From Bacillota bacterium (GTDB taxonomy: Bacteria; Bacillota; Clostridia; Lachnospirales; Anaerotignaceae), in contig JAFYQL010000173.1 in NCBI GenBank assembly GCA_017547125.1, forward strand, positions 1-25,202: 25,202 bases of DNA. Direction: 5' to 3'. A model generated the notes under the pieces. That model had not been told where the DNA came from, made no database searches, and saw nothing but the letters and a program-made list of their open reading frames with translations. The position numbers and the translations under genes were made by a program. Shown piece after piece: positions 16,801 to 23,047 of the stretch; within the stretch, counting starts at the first letter, position 1; each line of letters starts with the position of its first letter.

Positions 16801-17333
16801 TGGCTTGTTCTAAAACCATCAAAGAAGTGCATGAAAGGAATGCGTCCTTCGATAGCACTTAAGTGAGCAACAGGAGCAAGGTCTGCAACTTCCTGTACGC
16901 TGCCTGATGAAATCATAGCAAAGCCTGTCTGACGGCATGCCATAACGTCACTGTGGTCGCCGAAAATACTCATAGCGTGTGTACCAACTGTACGTGATGC
17001 CACATGAAGAACAGCAGGAAGTCTTTCCCCTGCAATTCTGTAAAGCACAGGGACCATAAGCATAAGTCCCTGTGAAGATGTATAAGATGTTGCAAGTGAG
17101 CCAGCCTGAAGAGCACCGTGCACTGCTGTGATAGCGCCTGCTTCAGACTGCATTTCTGTTAATGTTACTGTCTGGCCGAATACATTTGTTCTGCCTTTGG
17201 CTGACCATGCGTCTGTAAGGCCTGCCATAGGAGATGATGGTGTGATTGGGTAAATAGCAGCTACTTCTGTAAATGGATATGCCATATATGCAGCAGCTTC
17301 GTTACCGTCCATTGTTACATATTTTTTGGACAT
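13851..17333 (-). CDS. nifJ: Pyruvate:ferredoxin oxidoreductase homologue, copy 2
   Basis: A 1160-residue full-length paralogue of the enzyme at 8462, with the same domain order. Both ferredoxin-type clusters (CIQCNKCALVCP from Cys689; CTGCGSCVACCP), the TPP-proximal cluster (CAGCGE, ATGCSQ, YTPCVTHG) and the TPP motif GDGWAYDIGFGG are intact, so it should be active. ATG 17333 is chosen because GAGGTG lies 6 bases upstream and overlaps the in-frame GTG at 17342. It is the third gene of a T-box-controlled operon, 17 bases after the acyl-CoA synthetase fusion, and ends at a terminator. The operon context suggests it may run in the carboxylating direction or use another 2-oxo acid. Pyruvate remains the default substrate from homology. 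Confidence 0.95.
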   Translation of the reverse strand: MSKKYVTMDGNEAAAYMAYPFTEVAAIYPITPSSPMAGLTDAWSAKGRTNVFGQTVTLTEMQSEAGAITAVHGALQAGSLATSYTSSQGLMLMVPVLYRIAGERLPAVLHVASRTVGTHAMSIFGDHSDVMACRQTGFAMISSGSVQEVADLAPVAHLSAIEGRIPFMHFFDGFRTSHEINKIELPDLDKVGSLIDKDALKAFRDGSLNPEHPTLRNTVQNGDVYFQVREANNTFYNNLPDIVEKYLGEISKITGREYHTFNYYGAPDATDVVIAMGSASGVICDVTEKLVNEGKKVGFLQVHLYRPFSAKHFLQALPETVERIAVLDRCKAMGSAGEPLFEDICSVLMNNDRQIKVIGGRYGLSSKDTDPSQIAAVFENLASPNPIRSFTIGINDDVTHLSLPLKPYTENTNGLVRCKFWGLGGDGTVGANHNTVRIINDNTDKFAQAYFEYDAKKSFGVTKSHLRFSDKPITSSYYVKQADFVACHNQSYITQYDIIDEIVEGGTFLLNCSWKESELEDHIPAKVRKQIAEKNIQFYMIDANKIAQDLGLGSHTNTVLQASFFALMQVIPTEDALGMIKDATRKTYFAKGDDVIARNVAAIDAGATELVKVNVPSSWAQAESGEAAADNNLPDVVKNLLQPINRQKGDDLPVSAFKNYEDGRIDMGLTAFEKRGIALKVPVWDASKCIQCNKCALVCPHAVIRPYLLNDEEKANAPEGFETVPAMGAAAKGLHFTMQISSFDCTGCGSCVACCPAKENAITMEDANLTEESKKLWNYGLTISDKGDLFNVYSIKGSQFRQPLIEFSAACAGCGETPYAKLLTQLFGDRVYWANATGCSQAWGSPMPGIPYTTNKRGFGPAWTNSLFENNAELELGMFLSVKQQRLAQKALVEEYMAETGSEAAKLWLDAFDNFDASRQATDELIAELEAVASPLAKKILERKDQLAKKCFWMFGGDGWAYDIGFGGLDHVVASGEDINVFVVDTEVYSNTGGQSSKATPLGAVAQFASAGKRSRKKELGAIFQTYGNVYVAQVAMGADPNQLIKALHEAEQHKGPSVIVAYTPCVTHGIKAGMSNVQNEMKRAVDSGYWTLYRYNPNAEKPLTVDSKKPTMDYEEFLDGETRYSALKRTFPEYAETLFKAAKEDSGTRYEKYKHMEEL

Positions 17334-17350
17334 GTTTGTCACCTCGTTAA

Positions 17351-19867
17351 TTAGTTGTTGCTTTTTGCTGTGTCAATACCTGCAGCGCCGACTAAACCAA
17401 GCTTGTTGGCATATTCTTCGCGCATCTTATATTTTAACACTTTTCCAGCTGCATTCATAGGGAATGAGTCGACAAAGTCAATGTATTTAGGAACTTTATG
17501 TCTTGCCATGCTTGCGGCGATGTAGTCGTGCATTTCTTCAACTGTCATGCTGCAGCCTTCCTTAAGGATAACGCAGGCCATAGCTTCTTCGCCGTAGCGC
17601 TTGTCAGGAACACCGATAACCTGTACGTCACGTACTGATGGGTGTGTATAGATAAATTCTTCAATTTCTTTTGGATAAATGTTTTCGCCGCCGCGGATAA
17701 TCATATCTTTAAGACGACCTGTGATACGGAATGTACCGTCAGCTTCTCTGCAGGCAAGGTCGCCTGAGTGGAGCCATCCGTCTGCGTCGATAGTGTCACG
17801 GGTTGCTTCAGGCATCTTGTAGTAGCCTTTCATAATGTTGTAACCGCGTGAGCAGAATTCGCCGTTTACGCCGTCAGGAACAACTTCGCCTGTTTCTGGG
17901 TCAATAACCTTACATTCAACGTGTGGGAAGTTATAGCCAACAGTGTTTGTACGAAGATCAAGAGGATCTTCCCAAGCTGACATTGTGCTGCCCGGAGATG
18001 ATTCTGTTTGGCCGTAAACACTTACGATACCTGTCATATTCATTTCGTTAGGGTCTGCAGCACGTCTCATAAGGTCAGGAGGACAGCCGGCGCCGGCCAT
18101 AATACCTGTACGCATGTATGAGAAGTTAGTCTTTCTGTAGTCTTCGTGGTTGAACATAGCTATGAACATAGTAGGCACACCGTTGAAGCAAGTGATTCTT
18201 TCCTGATTGATGCAGGCAAGTGATGATTTTGCTGAGAAGTATGGAAGCGGACAAACTGTTGCACCGTGTGTGAGAGATGCAGTCATTGAAAGTACCATAC
18301 CGAAGCAGTGGAACATAGGAACCTGAATCATCATACGGTCTGCAGTTGAAAGTCCCATTCTGTCACCGATACATTTACCGTTGTTAACTACGTTGTAGTG
18401 TGTAAGCATAACGCCTTTAGGGAAACCTGTTGTACCTGATGTGTACTGCATATTACAAACATCGTCAGGTCTTACCTTTGCTGCCATTCTGTTAAGTTCT
18501 TCAGGGGCAACAAGGTCTGCTCTTTCCATAGCTTCTTCAAATGTGAGGCAGCCAGGCTGCTTGAAGCCAACTGTAATTACATTACGAAGGAATGGAAGGC
18601 GTTTGCAGTGAAGAGGCTTGCCAGGTTTGCTTGTGGCAATTTCAGGACAAAGCTCATTGATAATCTGTTTGTAGTTTGAGTCAAGACAAGACTCAATCAT
18701 AATAAGTGTATGAGTATCTGACTGGCGGAAAAGGTAGTCAGCTTCGTGAATCTTGTATGCTGTGTTTACAGTAACAAGTACGGCACCGATTTTTGTTGTT
18801 GCCCAGAAAGCAATATACCATGCAGGTACGTTTGTTGCCCAAACTGATACCTTATTGCCTGCTTTTACGCCAAGAGAGATAAGTGCTCTTGCAAAGTTAT
18901 CAACGTCTTCACGGAATTCTTCGTATGTACGTACATAGTCAAGTGTTGTGTACTTGAATGCATACTGGTCAGGGAATTCTTCAACCATACGGTCAAGAAC
19001 CTGTGAGAATGTGAGGTTGATAAGTTCGTCTTTTTTCCAAACATACTGGCCTGTGCCGTCGTGGTTAGGATAAAGAACTTTCTTTTTGCCGCGTGTCTTT
19101 TCGAAACGGCTCATATAGTTTACAAAGTGAGGGAAAATAACTTCGTATTCAGGAAGGTCTTCCATCCACTCAATTTTCCATTCAAGAGAAATATAACCGT
19201 CATAGTCGATTGATGAAAGCGCTCTCATCATATCATCGATAGGAAGAGTACCTTCGCCTATAAGGTTGTATGTGTCTTTGTCGTCTGAGTCACGGAAATG
19301 AACGTGTTTTACATAAGCACCAAGGTTTTTGATAGTTGCATCTGCGCTTTCGTTAAAGTCGCGATATGGGTGGTGAATATCCCATAATGCAGCAAGCTGG
19401 TCGCATGCAAAGCTGTCCATAAGTGAACGGAGACGTGATGTGTCAGCATAAATACCGCTTGTTTTTACAAGAATTGTTACGTCTGCATCTTCTGCATCGT
19501 CAAGAAGCTCAGCTATTCTTTCGCGAACGAGGTCTTCGTTTTCGTGAAGAGCAACAACTGTAACGTATGGAACCTGCATCTGTTTTGCAGTCTGAATAAG
19601 TTCTTTGATGGCAGGAACAAAGTTTTCTTCGTTTGAAGAAAGGTCACAGGATGTATCGAAACAAGGAATAGCAAGTTTCTTTTCTCTGAGCTGACGAGAT
19701 GTTGATGCCATATTATATTTGTGGAAAGGGCCACTGCGTTCTGTTAATTCAGGGAATTTTGGAAGGTTATAAACTTCTATGCCGGCAAAATCCATTGTTT
19801 CGCCAATTTCAAGATATTCATCCCAGTTTAAATGAGCCCAGCCTCTGGTTGAAAATGAAAGTTTCAT
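17351..19867 (-). CDS. TIM-barrel (xylose isomerase-like) / AMP-forming acyl-CoA synthetase fusion
   Basis: An 838-residue two-domain protein. Residues about 1-260 match the sugar phosphate isomerase/epimerase (xylose isomerase-like) TIM barrel: WDIHHPYRD (162-170), KHVHFRD (187-193), GEGTLP (204-209), DGYISLEW (223-230). The strand that normally carries the first metal glutamate reads ILVKTSG (132-138), apparently Lys135 in its place. Residues about 280-820 are an ANL-family acyl-CoA synthetase: P-loop-like YTSGTTGFPKGV (475-486), YGQTE (618-622), SGDLACREADG (701-711), GRLKDMIIRGGENIYPKE (717-734) and the catalytic lysine in NAAGKVLK (Lys809). It would activate a carboxylic acid to acyl-CoA via an acyl-AMP; the chain length is unknown. 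Its ATG overlaps the stop of the LeuA-like gene by one base (TAATG) with GAGG-type sites upstream, so translation is coupled. Confidence 0.92.
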   Translation of the reverse strand: MKLSFSTRGWAHLNWDEYLEIGETMDFAGIEVYNLPKFPELTERSGPFHKYNMASTSRQLREKKLAIPCFDTSCDLSSNEENFVPAIKELIQTAKQMQVPYVTVVALHENEDLVRERIAELLDDAEDADVTILVKTSGIYADTSRLRSLMDSFACDQLAALWDIHHPYRDFNESADATIKNLGAYVKHVHFRDSDDKDTYNLIGEGTLPIDDMMRALSSIDYDGYISLEWKIEWMEDLPEYEVIFPHFVNYMSRFEKTRGKKKVLYPNHDGTGQYVWKKDELINLTFSQVLDRMVEEFPDQYAFKYTTLDYVRTYEEFREDVDNFARALISLGVKAGNKVSVWATNVPAWYIAFWATTKIGAVLVTVNTAYKIHEADYLFRQSDTHTLIMIESCLDSNYKQIINELCPEIATSKPGKPLHCKRLPFLRNVITVGFKQPGCLTFEEAMERADLVAPEELNRMAAKVRPDDVCNMQYTSGTTGFPKGVMLTHYNVVNNGKCIGDRMGLSTADRMMIQVPMFHCFGMVLSMTASLTHGATVCPLPYFSAKSSLACINQERITCFNGVPTMFIAMFNHEDYRKTNFSYMRTGIMAGAGCPPDLMRRAADPNEMNMTGIVSVYGQTESSPGSTMSAWEDPLDLRTNTVGYNFPHVECKVIDPETGEVVPDGVNGEFCSRGYNIMKGYYKMPEATRDTIDADGWLHSGDLACREADGTFRITGRLKDMIIRGGENIYPKEIEEFIYTHPSVRDVQVIGVPDKRYGEEAMACVILKEGCSMTVEEMHDYIAASMARHKVPKYIDFVDSFPMNAAGKVLKYKMREEYANKLGLVGAAGIDTAKSNN

Positions 19868-21279
19868 TATACCTCAGCCTCCTCGTAAGTAATCTTATTA
19901 AGTGCGTTGATGTAAGCCTGAATACTTGAGCCTACGATGTCAGTTGATGTACCACGGCCTGAGTAAAGTTTGCCATTGGAACGAAGTTTAACTACAGTTT
20001 CGCCCATAGCTTCGCGGCCTTCTGTTACGGAACGAATCTGGAAATCATCAAGTTCATAATGGCAGCCAAGAATGTTTTCGATAGCAAGGAATGCTGAGTC
20101 GATAGGACCGTCGCCAAGTGCAACGCCTTCAAGCATCTGACCATGTTTTTCAAGCTTCATATGAGCCATTGATGATGATGTGTTGCTTGCTGTGATGTTG
20201 TAGCTGTGAAGAACGTATGTTGAAGGAACCTGCATAGCTGCTGAAGCAACGATTGTATCAAGTTCTCTTGTTGTGATAACGTCTTTTCTTGCGGCGATTT
20301 TCTGGAATGCATCCCAAACCTGTGCGCCGTCTTCTTCGCTTAAGTCATAGCCAAGTTTTTCAACTGATTTAAGTACAGTTGACATATTGTCGTGGCTTGT
20401 AAGTGACATATCTTCTGTAATTTCCTGAACACCATTGTCGAATGGTGAGTTTTTGCTTCTTCTTGTTTCGCACATCCATGAAATCTGTTTGATGATGCGG
20501 TTCATTTCAACTGTGCGTACGCTGCAGTTAACTCCGAATGAGTCGCCTTTTGCAGCAAGAAGACGTGAAACGTGAGGAAGTGATACAGTGTTTATTTGAT
20601 ATGCAGCAGCTTTAATTTCTTTTACGCCGTGTTTGATAGCAGCAACTGCACAGGCATCAGCCATAGCAAGTTCGTTTGAACATGAAAGGCCAAGCACTGC
20701 ATCTTTAAGCTCATCAACATTTGCATAAAGTTCATCAATAAATTCGCCAAGTTCGTCAGGAAGCATAGCACCTGTTGCATCGCATACAGTTACTGTTTTT
20801 GCACCTGCATTGATAGCTGATTTGATAACTTGATATAAAAATGCCTTGTCGCTTCTTGTTGCGTCATCTGCAATAAATTCTACGTCGCTTGTTTTTGCGC
20901 AGCAGGCAGCAATTGTATTTTCAATAGCCTTAAGCATAGCTTCAGGCTTTTTGTTGAAAAGGTATTCCATCTGAACTGGGCTTACAGAAGCACGTACCTG
21001 AAGACGAGGATGTTTAGCCTCTTTAAGTGCATTCCAAGTGATGTCGATGCTTTCTTCAGCAAGCTGAACAGGTACTGCTACGATACTGTTTTTTACTGTT
21101 GAAGCAACTGATTTTATACGTAAAGAATCAATCTTAGGCTGTGTGATAGGTTCAAGCTCAATTACAGAAACGTTTAGTTTATCAAGCAGTTTAGGTATTT
21201 CAATCTTTTCTTTGAAAGAAAGAGTAAATTCTTTTCCGGTCTGTTTCATTGTAATGTCACTGATTCTGATCTGGTCCAT
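19867..21279 (-). CDS. LeuA-like (2-isopropylmalate synthase family) protein lacking the metal site
   Basis: A 470-residue protein with an HMGL-like TIM barrel (about 1-270), a linker and a LeuA C-terminal allosteric/dimerisation domain (about 355-465). The family resemblance is clear at VEFIADDATRSDKAFLYQVI (133-152), VCDATG (165-170), GDGPIDSAFLAI (389-400) and GRGTSTDIVGSS (441-452). The usual active-site residues are missing: the DTTLRDG start reads DITMKQTG (8-15), so Arg-Asp becomes Lys12-Gln13; HCHND reads SCSNE (199-203), so both metal histidines are serines; and the GERAGN loop is not recognisable (QINTVSLP, 228-235). Classical Claisen condensation with acetyl-CoA is therefore doubtful. 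ATG 21279 has AGAGGTG 7 bases upstream. The frame extends to 21327, but that extra part lies inside the T-box terminator. First gene of the operon, under T-box control. Confidence 0.88.
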   Translation of the reverse strand: MDQIRISDITMKQTGKEFTLSFKEKIEIPKLLDKLNVSVIELEPITQPKIDSLRIKSVASTVKNSIVAVPVQLAEESIDITWNALKEAKHPRLQVRASVSPVQMEYLFNKKPEAMLKAIENTIAACCAKTSDVEFIADDATRSDKAFLYQVIKSAINAGAKTVTVCDATGAMLPDELGEFIDELYANVDELKDAVLGLSCSNELAMADACAVAAIKHGVKEIKAAAYQINTVSLPHVSRLLAAKGDSFGVNCSVRTVEMNRIIKQISWMCETRRSKNSPFDNGVQEITEDMSLTSHDNMSTVLKSVEKLGYDLSEEDGAQVWDAFQKIAARKDVITTRELDTIVASAAMQVPSTYVLHSYNITASNTSSSMAHMKLEKHGQMLEGVALGDGPIDSAFLAIENILGCHYELDDFQIRSVTEGREAMGETVVKLRSNGKLYSGRGTSTDIVGSSIQAYINALNKITYEEAEV

Positions 21280-21307
21280 TTTGTTACACCTCTTTTTTCT
21301 GAATAAA

Positions 21308-21340
21308 TAAAAAAATCCTTGAAGCATTATGCCTCAAGGA
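21308..21340 (-). terminator. T-box-regulated terminator
   Basis: On the minus strand, TCCTTGAGGC (21340-21331) pairs with GCTTCAAGGA (21325-21316) around a 5-base ATAAT loop, then a run of seven T residues. It shares CCTTGA with the antiterminator, so the two structures exclude each other. Confidence 0.9.
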
Positions 21341-21592
21341 CGAACAATCAAATTCGCGGTACCACCTTGATTACAGCAGCCTTTCAGCATACTGTCTCTC
21401 TCGGACTCGTAAAAGCCCATAGCCTGTAACGGGGCGACCGTACTCCACTACCCAAATGAAAACATTCTTCGCAGAGTCGACTCAGGAGTGAGACTGCAAT
21501 CTTTCTTCCGTACCGATTTTCACCAGCCATCGGCTCTCTGAAACTTTCGTAAAGATGCATAATTCCGTTATAGTCGTTGTGTTTTTAAAATT
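21308..21592 (-). promoter_or_regulatory. T-box riboswitch leader, probably leucine-specific
   Basis: A minus-strand leader of about 285 bases with the invariant T-box AAGGTGGTACCGCG (21368-21355). Stem I is closed by CGACT (21576-21572) with AGTCG (21482-21478) and contains AGAGAG and the distal loop GCCGATGGCTGGTGAAAATCGG (split across 21534-21513). The probable specifier is CTC at 21492-21490 followed by A, a leucine codon. The antiterminator uses TCAAGG near the T-box with CCTTGA; the competing terminator is at 21340-21308. Binding of uncharged tRNA would permit read-through into the LeuA-like gene and the two genes after it. Confidence 0.93.
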
Positions 21593-21598
21593 GCATTT

Positions 21599-21628
21599 AG
21601 TATAGCACAAAAAAGGGGAAATAGTCAA
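21599..21628 (-). promoter_or_regulatory. Sigma-A-like promoter of the T-box operon
   Basis: On the minus strand, TTGACT (21628-21623), an 18-base spacer and TATACT (21604-21599). Transcription would start near 21592, just before stem I of the T-box leader. Confidence 0.75.
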
Positions 21629-21837
21629 ACAAAAAATGGCAAAAATGGTGTATTTTTATAAACACATTAGCCTGAATGCTGAATAAAAATGCATGCAAGA
21701 AATAAGTTGGTTATACAATGCACTTTTTGGTGTGCGGAAAGGATTTGACTCCGTAAAAACAAAGAATACAGGCATAAAGAATAATATTATATAAAAAGGT
21801 AAATACTGATGAAAAAAATATTTATGGAGTGATTTTG

Positions 21838-22818
21838 ATGAATAATAATAAGATTACAATAAGAACAGACCTTGCGCTTGAAAACTGCGAAATGCTGAAG
21901 GAAGAGGGGACTTTGTCAGACGGAATAAAGTGCAGAGAAGACAAGACTGATATATACAAAATAACAACCGTCGAAATACTTAATAAAACCGGAAGTGATG
22001 CATTGGGCAGACCTGAAGGACGATACGTTACAATAGAAAGCAATTATCTCAATTTTAATGATGCTACATGCCTGAGTTCAATTGCTGAAAAAACTGCAGA
22101 AATAATAGGAAGTCTTGCAGATTTTGAAACGGCAGAGAGCATACTTGCCGTTGGTCTTGGAAATTGGAATATAACTCCCGATGCATTGGGACCGAAGGTT
22201 ATAGACAAGCTTCTTGTTACAAGGCATATTATGGATACTGTGCCTGAAGAGTTAGAGGGCAATGTACGCAGTCTTTCGGCACTTTCTCCGGGGGTTATGG
22301 GTATAACGGGCATAGAAACCTTTGAAATAATAAAAGGTGTGGCAGATAAGGTAAAGCCGGACGTGATTATTGCCATAGATGCCCTTGCGGCAAGAAACAT
22401 TAGCAGGGTAAACACGACCATACAGCTTAGCGACACAGGTGTTGCTCCTGGTGCAGGTGTGGGCAACAAACGATGCGAGCTCAGTAGAAAAACACTTGGT
22501 ATACCTGTTATTGCTATAGGTGTGCCTACAGTGGTTGATGCTGCAACACTTGTTAACGACACTATGGAAAAGATACTTGGGCAGATGGCTTTTCACTCGG
22601 GAAAAGGCGGAGCAGTATATAAAATGATAGAAGAGATGAATGACGAAGATAAGTATGGGCTTATATGTGAAATGCTTGGTTCACAAGAGGCAAATATGTT
22701 TGTAACGCCAAAGGAAGTTGATCTGGTTATAGAAAGGCTTTCAGGTATAATTTCTGATGCTGTAAACATTGCTGTTCATCCCGGTTTTTCCATAGAAGAT
22801 ACAAGAAAATACAAATAA
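21838..22818 (+). CDS. gpr: Germination protease GPR
   Basis: A 326-residue spore endoprotease that degrades small acid-soluble spore proteins during germination. Family features include the N-terminal IRTDLALE (7-14), the GLGNWNITPDALGPKV segment, LSPGVMGITGIET and VIAIDALAARNISRVNTTIQ, followed by SDTGVAPGAGVGN. GPR proteins are made as zymogens and cut near the N-terminus. ATG 21838 is chosen over GTG 21829 because GGAGTGA (21826-21832) is 5 bases away. It is monocistronic here: spoIIP, a common partner, does not follow. The gap upstream (21629-21837) is AT-rich, and I could not identify a convincing forespore (sigma-G) promoter in it. Confidence 0.96.
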   Translation: MNNNKITIRTDLALENCEMLKEEGTLSDGIKCREDKTDIYKITTVEILNKTGSDALGRPEGRYVTIESNYLNFNDATCLSSIAEKTAEIIGSLADFETAESILAVGLGNWNITPDALGPKVIDKLLVTRHIMDTVPEELEGNVRSLSALSPGVMGITGIETFEIIKGVADKVKPDVIIAIDALAARNISRVNTTIQLSDTGVAPGAGVGNKRCELSRKTLGIPVIAIGVPTVVDAATLVNDTMEKILGQMAFHSGKGGAVYKMIEEMNDEDKYGLICEMLGSQEANMFVTPKEVDLVIERLSGIISDAVNIAVHPGFSIEDTRKYK

Positions 22819-22845
22819 AATGCTATGTTTTGCAGTATTTTTGTT

Positions 22846-22878
22846 ATAACAGGCTGCAAAGGGAAAAGGCTCTGTTAT
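22846..22878. repeat. Inverted repeat downstream of gpr
   Basis: ATAACAG (22846-22852) and CTGTTAT (22872-22878) form a 7-bp stem around a 19-base, purine-rich loop. No T run follows directly (a TTTTTT appears about 15 bases later), so it is at best a poor terminator for gpr. No other terminator is visible between gpr and the rny promoter. Confidence 0.4.
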
Positions 22879-22962
22879 CGGCAAAATAACTTATTTTTTG
22901 TGTATAACGAACAAAAAATTGTTGAAGTTTTTTATAGTGCACTGCAGTAAGGTAAAATAAAC

Positions 22963-22991
22963 TTGACACAATTATTAAAAAGGAATAAAAT
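22963..22991 (+). promoter_or_regulatory. Strong sigma-A-like promoter of rny
   Basis: A perfect TTGACA (22963-22968), 17 bases, TAAAAT (22986-22991). The leader of about 50 bases contains the small hairpin TGGGC-CTAT-GCCCA at 22999-23012. Confidence 0.8.
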
Positions 22992-23047
22992 TAACAGGTG
23001 GGCCTATGCCCATTATGAAGTTTTATGAAAAGACAGGAGGAATAACG

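Noticed and set aside
21280..21327. Longer N-terminus of the LeuA-like protein starting at 21327
   Set aside because: These codons lie inside the T-box terminator hairpin and T run. A good ribosome binding site precedes ATG 21279.
21661..21837. Possible sigma-G promoter of gpr
   Set aside because: Candidates such as GCATA near 21772 lack a CATnnTA partner at 16-18 bases. I could not support one.
22044..22562. 172-residue minus-strand frame inside gpr
   Set aside because: Antisense shadow of a well-conserved gene, Ser/Thr-rich by codon complement, with no family features.
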